From assembly GCA_015654495.1 (NCBI GenBank), contig JAATGW010000284.1:1-10668 (forward strand): a stretch of 10,668 nucleotides of DNA, read 5' to 3'. Below, one piece after another: positions 7,757-10,668 of this stretch; position 1 is the stretch's first letter, and each line of letters opens with the position of its first letter. The translations under genes were made by a program, and so were the position numbers. Under the pieces are notes generated by a model. The model was not told the DNA's origin. It worked only from the letters and a program-made list of their open reading frames with translations, and did not search any database. The stretch is from Chitinophagales bacterium (GTDB lineage: Bacteria > Bacteroidota > Bacteroidia > Chitinophagales > Chitinophagaceae).

Positions 7757-7891
7757 TTAGTTTATAGTTCATAGTTCATAGTTCATAGTTGGCAGGGGTT
7801 TAACATTAAACGTTGAACGTTCAACGTTTAACTGAACTATGAACTGTGAACTATGAACTATGAACTGTGAACTAAGAACTAAGAACTACAG
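7757..7891. repeat. heptanucleotide repeat array with complementary arms
   Basis: The divergent csaA/oxidoreductase intergenic region is built of 7-bp units in three blocks. The left block (about 7762-7790) is TTATAGT followed by three TCATAGT units. After a short spacer (7791-7797), the centre (7798-7832) is five units of the form GTTNAAC: GTTTAAC, ATTAAAC, GTTGAAC, GTTCAAC, GTTTAAC. The right block (7836-7891) is ACTATGA, ACTGTGA, ACTATGA, ACTATGA, ACTGTGA, ACTAAGA, ACTAAGA, ACTACAG. ACTATGA is the reverse complement of TCATAGT, so left and right arms can pair into a long hairpin or cruciform around the centre. Heptameric short tandem repeats are known from cyanobacterial genomes. Whether this family has been described in Bacteroidota I cannot check. 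It is not a CRISPR: units are only 7 bp and have no spacers. Confidence 0.9.
7806..7831. repeat. perfect 26-bp palindrome at the centre of the heptad array
   Basis: The half site TTAAACGTTGAAC (7806-7818) is followed immediately by its exact reverse complement (7819-7831), with no spacer. The palindrome arises from the self-complementary GTTNAAC units and could be a binding site for a dimeric regulator or simply the hinge of a cruciform. The symmetry is directly visible; the role is not. Confidence 0.9.
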
Positions 7892-7931
7892 TGTTTCCCA
7901 TTTTCTTCCTACCTTAAAAAAAATTTTGAAT

Positions 7932-9350
7932 ATGCCATATGCGTCAGGATCGCGAAGAAAGTTTATCCGGAACCTATCCTTATCCGCTGCAGGATTTTAT
8001 ATTGTTCCGCGTCATGTGCTGGGTAAGGGTTATATATCTCCCAGCGACAAACTGAATATTGCTGCAATCGGCACCGGAGGTAAAGGAATAGTAAACCTCA
8101 CACTTTCCTATAATAAAGGAGCCGAAAATATTGTCGCGCTTTGCGATGTGGACGATCGTCAGTCTGTTACTGCCAGGAAGAACTGGCCAACAGCATCATA
8201 TTACAAAGATTATCGGGAAATGCTTGACAAAGAAGGTAAGCGGATTGATGCAGTATTGGTGAGTACACCGGATCATATGCATTATGTACAAACAATTGCA
8301 GCGATGCAATTGGGAAAACATGTGTATACAGAAAAGCCGCTGACACATGATATTGCCGAAGCCAGGTTACTGACAGAAGCGGAACAGAAATACAAGGTAG
8401 TTACACAGATGGGTAACCAGGGAAGCAGCGGTGACGATACACGCAAGGTGGAAACATGGATACAGGACGGTGTGATAGGTGATGTGGAAACCGTACATGT
8501 ATGGACCAACCGGCCGGCATGGCCACAGGGTATTCCCACACCAACAGGAGTTGAGCCTGTTCCTCCGGAAGTTGCCTGGGATCTCTGGCTGGGTACCGCT
8601 CCGCGCAGGGAATATAATCACGTTTATCTGCCAACAAACTGGCGTGGCTGGTGGGATTATGGAACAGGGGCACTTGGAGATATGGGTTGTCATTTTATTG
8701 ACGTGCCCTTCCGTGCCCTTCGTCTCGGTTACCCTACAGCGGTAGAGTGCAGTGTGGGCTCTGTTTATACCGGTTTTTTTCAGGAAGCACATTATATGGA
8801 CAGTTGTCCGCCTTCTGCAAAAATTCATATTCAGTTTCCTGCGCGCGATAAAATGAAAGCTGTGGAAATGATCTGGTATGATGGAGGCATCAAACCAAAA
8901 CGCCCGGTGGAATTGTTACCTGATGAGGCGATGGCCGAAGAAGACGGCGGAATTATTTTTGAAGGCACCAAAGGAAAACTAATGGCCGGATTATTTGGGC
9001 GTAAACCAACCTTACTGCCTACACGAACCATGAATGAAGCTTCCCTGCCAAAGGCAAAACAACCTTTTGTACCCGGAGGCTCTGAAGGTCACCAGACGCA
9101 GTGGACTAATGCCTGCAAGAAAGGATTTGGCACCTACACCAGTTCGGCATTTTCACTTGCCGGACCATTAACGGAGACTGTATTGATGGGTAACCTCGCA
9201 ACCCGCAGTTATGCTTACCGCGATCCGTCTAAACAGGGTTATGGCGCTTATACGGGCCGCAAGCAATTGTTGTGGGACGGAAAGAATATGAAGATCACCA
9301 ACTTTGAACCAGCCAATCAGTTTGTAAAGAGGGAATACAGGAAATTCTAG
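7932..9350 (+). CDS. Gfo/Idh/MocA family oxidoreductase with Tat signal
   Basis: This NAD(P)-dependent dehydrogenase belongs to the glucose-fructose oxidoreductase/inositol dehydrogenase/MocA family and probably acts on a sugar or polyol outside the cytoplasm. From the ATG at 7932 it has 472 residues. A twin-arginine signal comes first (SRRKFIRNLSLSAAGF, Arg8-Arg9), then the Rossmann fold with GTGGKG (47-52) and the dinucleotide-binding acid in ALCDVDD (69-75). The EKP motif holds the likely catalytic lysine (Lys135), and the catalytic-site segment GDMGCHFID (249-257) supplies His254 and Asp257. The WRGWWDYGTGALGDMG signature is typical of the secreted subgroup common in Bacteroidota and Planctomycetota. 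An in-frame ATG at 7860 lies inside the heptad repeat and would bury the Tat signal behind 24 unlikely residues, so I reject it. The gene stands alone, with a strong terminator right after it, and no neighbour hints at the substrate. Confidence 0.93.
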   Translation: MPYASGSRRKFIRNLSLSAAGFYIVPRHVLGKGYISPSDKLNIAAIGTGGKGIVNLTLSYNKGAENIVALCDVDDRQSVTARKNWPTASYYKDYREMLDKEGKRIDAVLVSTPDHMHYVQTIAAMQLGKHVYTEKPLTHDIAEARLLTEAEQKYKVVTQMGNQGSSGDDTRKVETWIQDGVIGDVETVHVWTNRPAWPQGIPTPTGVEPVPPEVAWDLWLGTAPRREYNHVYLPTNWRGWWDYGTGALGDMGCHFIDVPFRALRLGYPTAVECSVGSVYTGFFQEAHYMDSCPPSAKIHIQFPARDKMKAVEMIWYDGGIKPKRPVELLPDEAMAEEDGGIIFEGTKGKLMAGLFGRKPTLLPTRTMNEASLPKAKQPFVPGGSEGHQTQWTNACKKGFGTYTSSAFSLAGPLTETVLMGNLATRSYAYRDPSKQGYGAYTGRKQLLWDGKNMKITNFEPANQFVKREYRKF

Positions 9351-9377
9351 TCCTGTTGATATTGATATCAAATATTT

Positions 9378-9416
9378 AAAACCTTTATGCAGCAATGCAT
9401 GAAGGTTTTTTGTTTT
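9378..9416 (+). terminator. strong intrinsic terminator of the Gfo/Idh/MocA gene
   Basis: Beginning 28 bp after the stop codon there is a long stem: AAAACCTT (9378-9385), a T-G wobble (9386/9401), ATGCA (9387-9391), a GCAA loop of GNRA type (9392-9395), TGCAT (9396-9400) and AAGGTTTT (9402-9409). T-rich sequence (TTGTTTT) follows. This 14-bp stem plus T-run is a textbook rho-independent terminator. The A-rich 5' side might also let it work on the minus strand. Confidence 0.9.
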
Positions 9417-9482
9417 CTGGATTTTTAAAGAGAAAAACCGATTGCACTAATGAAACGGGATCGAAAAAAAAATTGCTGGTTG

Positions 9483-9526
9483 ACAAATGAATGCACAGCA
9501 TTTAAGACGACCGCATACTCATTTGT
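9483..9526. repeat. inverted repeat (hairpin) in the intergenic region
   Basis: ACAAATGA (9483-9490) pairs exactly with TCATTTGT (9519-9526). The next inner bases ATGC (9491-9494) and GCAT (9513-9516) also pair, leaving a two-base bulge and an 18-nt loop. No gene is adjacent. It may be part of a structured RNA or chance in AT-rich DNA. Confidence 0.45.
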
Positions 9527-9593
9527 TGTTCTCATTTCTAAATCCGGTTGAAAACACGGTTTTTCGGTTATATGATACCGGTACTTTTAAAAA

Positions 9594-9667
9594 GTTTCAG
9601 GCTGTTGCTAACAACTATTGAAACCTGCACAAACAACTGGCTTTTCAAAAGCGCAGGTTTATTTTTC
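9594..9667 (+). terminator. overlapping hairpins ending in a terminator-like stem
   Basis: A first hairpin pairs GTTTCA (9594-9599) with TGAAAC (9619-9624) and has an inner GTTG/CAAC stem (9604-9607 with 9612-9615). A second pairs AAACCTGC (9621-9628) with GCAGGTTT (9653-9660), contains a nested GCTTTT/AAAAGC dyad (9640-9652), and is followed by ATTTTTCTCT. The two share AAAC at 9621-9624, so they cannot form together. The second looks like an intrinsic terminator with a long loop. It is about 290 bp beyond the oxidoreductase terminator and would need its own transcript, for which no promoter is obvious. Confidence 0.45.
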
Positions 9668-10299
9668 TCTCCGGAAATTTATTCAGAAAATTTACTGCTT
9701 TAAAATTTCTCCAAAGAAAGGAGCCTGGTAATACTTTACACATCTGAAGAAGTGCATCGGTCAGATAAAAACCCGGACCGAACCTGACAGGAAGAAATAA
9801 TTGCCAGCTTGAAGAATCGAAAGCCAGATTAATGATGGGTTATGGAAGTAATGGAGCCGGGCCGTAATTACAAGGAATTACAAAAGACCGGTAACATTGT
9901 AATATTAAAGAATCAGCAGATTAAAGCCATGCCTGGTTTGCACTCTGGCTATTTAAAGACTGACCGGGGAGCGGGGCCGATCAGACTTTCCCAATTCCCG
10001 GGTATTGGTAGTAGCCTGACAGAGGGTTCGGATTAAAAGAATATATAGTGGAGAGCTTGAAAGGAACTGGAAAATCAATAAGCCCTGTAAATTGAAATGC
10101 TAAAACGAATTCTAATCATTGTCTCCGGCATTTCACAGGAAGCTTTCTTTGTCCGGAGCTTGTGGACCAGAAGGGCTAAAATTAATAAGCTCACTTACTT
10201 GCATTGCAGAATTTAATATGATATATTTATACCCATCGCAATTCCTACTGATTACTATCTGGTTCCAACCCCACTTAAATTATCAGACACGGCGACTGT

Positions 10300-10668
10300 A
10301 TGAGAAGGAATTTGCGAATTTTATTTAGCTGTTTGCTGCTTATATTTTCAGCAGTTTTCAATTCTGTTCAGGCTCAGGAATTTGTTATTGAAGCTAACCA
10401 GGTTTCAGGATCTGCGTATCAATCTACTTTATCTCAGAAATTCAGAGCCTGGAACACTTATATGTTGAAAAAGTCTTTCAGCCTTCCTTCAGTTCAAACC
10501 AGAACAGTGCGGGTCGATCTTGGAAACAGGGCATTGGTTTTTACCGGTATACATCATGATTTAACTGACTCCAGGACAAAACTTATTGAACTAACACAAG
10601 GCGGGCGGCGCGAATTACCGTTTCCCGAATGGCTTAATGTGAACGGCAGTGGTTCGCGCCTTACGGGG
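10300..10668 (+). CDS. secreted protein of unknown function (partial, C-terminus beyond window end)
   Basis: The frame is open from the ATG at 10300 for 123 codons to the last base, so only the N-terminus is visible. It begins with a clear Sec signal peptide: basic MRRNLR, a hydrophobic core (about residues 7-20), and a likely cleavage site after VQA before QEF (residue 25). The exported part (for example SAYQSTLSQKFRAWNTYMLK, then RTVRVDLGNRALVFTGIHHD) has no motif I recognise. It might be the propeptide or first beta-domain of a larger surface or secreted protein, perhaps one sorted by the type IX system common in this phylum, but the sorting domain would be at the unseen C-terminus. The start is supported by the signal peptide. 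No well-formed TAnnTTTG promoter was found just upstream; the nearest, TTTCTTTG near 10146, has one mismatch. Confidence 0.8.
   Translation, partial: MRRNLRILFSCLLLIFSAVFNSVQAQEFVIEANQVSGSAYQSTLSQKFRAWNTYMLKKSFSLPSVQTRTVRVDLGNRALVFTGIHHDLTDSRTKLIELTQGGRRELPFPEWLNVNGSGSRLTG

Larger units (their letters stand above)
9417..10299. other. long intergenic region without a convincing gene
   Basis: About 0.9 kb separates the oxidoreductase terminator from the next CDS. I find no tRNA, rRNA, recognised riboswitch, IS end or known protein here. A 64-codon ATG frame (9842-10036) has no recognisable motif and is probably chance. The first 250 bp are rich in dyads: 9483-9526, CCGGT/ACCGG at 9544-9581 enclosing AAAAC/GTTTT, and the overlapping hairpins at 9594-9660. 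Further weak dyads include GAAATTT/AAATTTC around 9675-9710, CGGTC/GACCG near 9758-9780, and CTCCGG/CCGGAG near 10122-10158. It may hold a small RNA, a decayed gene, or long leader sequence for the gene at 10300. Confidence 0.6.

Noticed and set aside
7757..7891. CRISPR array
   Set aside because: Units are 7 bp with no unique spacers, and the arms are in opposite orientation.
9480..9508. Sigma-70 style -35 TTGACA at 9480
   Set aside because: No matching -10 at the right spacing, and Bacteroidota use a different consensus (TTG and TAnnTTTG).
9842..10036. A 64-codon ATG frame in the intergenic region
   Set aside because: No recognisable domain, signal or membrane segment, no clear start context, and such a length is expected by chance; left as part of the intergenic entry.
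10122..10158. CTCCGG/CCGGAG inverted repeat as terminator or operator
   Set aside because: Short arms, a long loop and no T-run; not distinguishable from chance.

Overview
The window looks like a chromosomal stretch of a Bacteroidota bacterium, probably of the Chitinophagaceae/Sphingobacteriales type. This is an inference from several signs. Starts are preceded by A-rich sequence instead of Shine-Dalgarno motifs. The efflux adaptor is a lipoprotein, a Tat-type Gfo/Idh/MocA protein is present, and the TlpA/redoxin proteins resemble those of this phylum. No rRNA or marker gene is present to confirm it.

Positions 1-7747 are all transcribed on the minus strand, in three blocks. (1) An RND efflux operon runs in transcription order periplasmic adaptor lipoprotein (5422-4376), HAE1-type inner-membrane pump (4352-1259), TolC-type outer-membrane channel (1296 to beyond position 1). 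Together these would form a tripartite export machine. The pump gene is split by a single-base frameshift near 3430, so as written the pump would not be made whole. (2) A two-gene thioredoxin-fold operon encodes a TlpA-like protein (6761-6225) followed 11 bp later by a redoxin-family protein (6213-5617), with a probable terminator at 5541-5590. (3) A csaA-ogt pair (7747-7415 and 7410-6880) encodes a small tRNA-binding-domain protein and an O6-alkylguanine-DNA alkyltransferase, 4 bp apart.

A divergent intergenic region (7748-7931) separates csaA from the plus-strand genes. It holds the most striking non-coding structure of the window, a heptanucleotide array in three blocks. A left arm of TCATAGT units is followed by a centre of GTTNAAC units containing a perfect 26-bp palindrome, then a right arm of ACTATGA units complementary to the left arm. 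The right arm supplies a spurious in-frame ATG for the next gene.

On the plus strand, a Tat-signal Gfo/Idh/MocA oxidoreductase (7932-9350) ends in a strong intrinsic terminator with a GCAA tetraloop. About 0.9 kb follows without a convincing gene. Its first part (9480-9667) is dense in inverted repeats, including two overlapping, mutually exclusive hairpins, the second followed by a T-rich run. The window closes with the first 123 codons of a secreted protein of unrecognised function (10300 onward).

Most genes here are ordinary. The items worth a second look are the heptad array, the frameshift in the pump, and the structured stretch downstream of the oxidoreductase.
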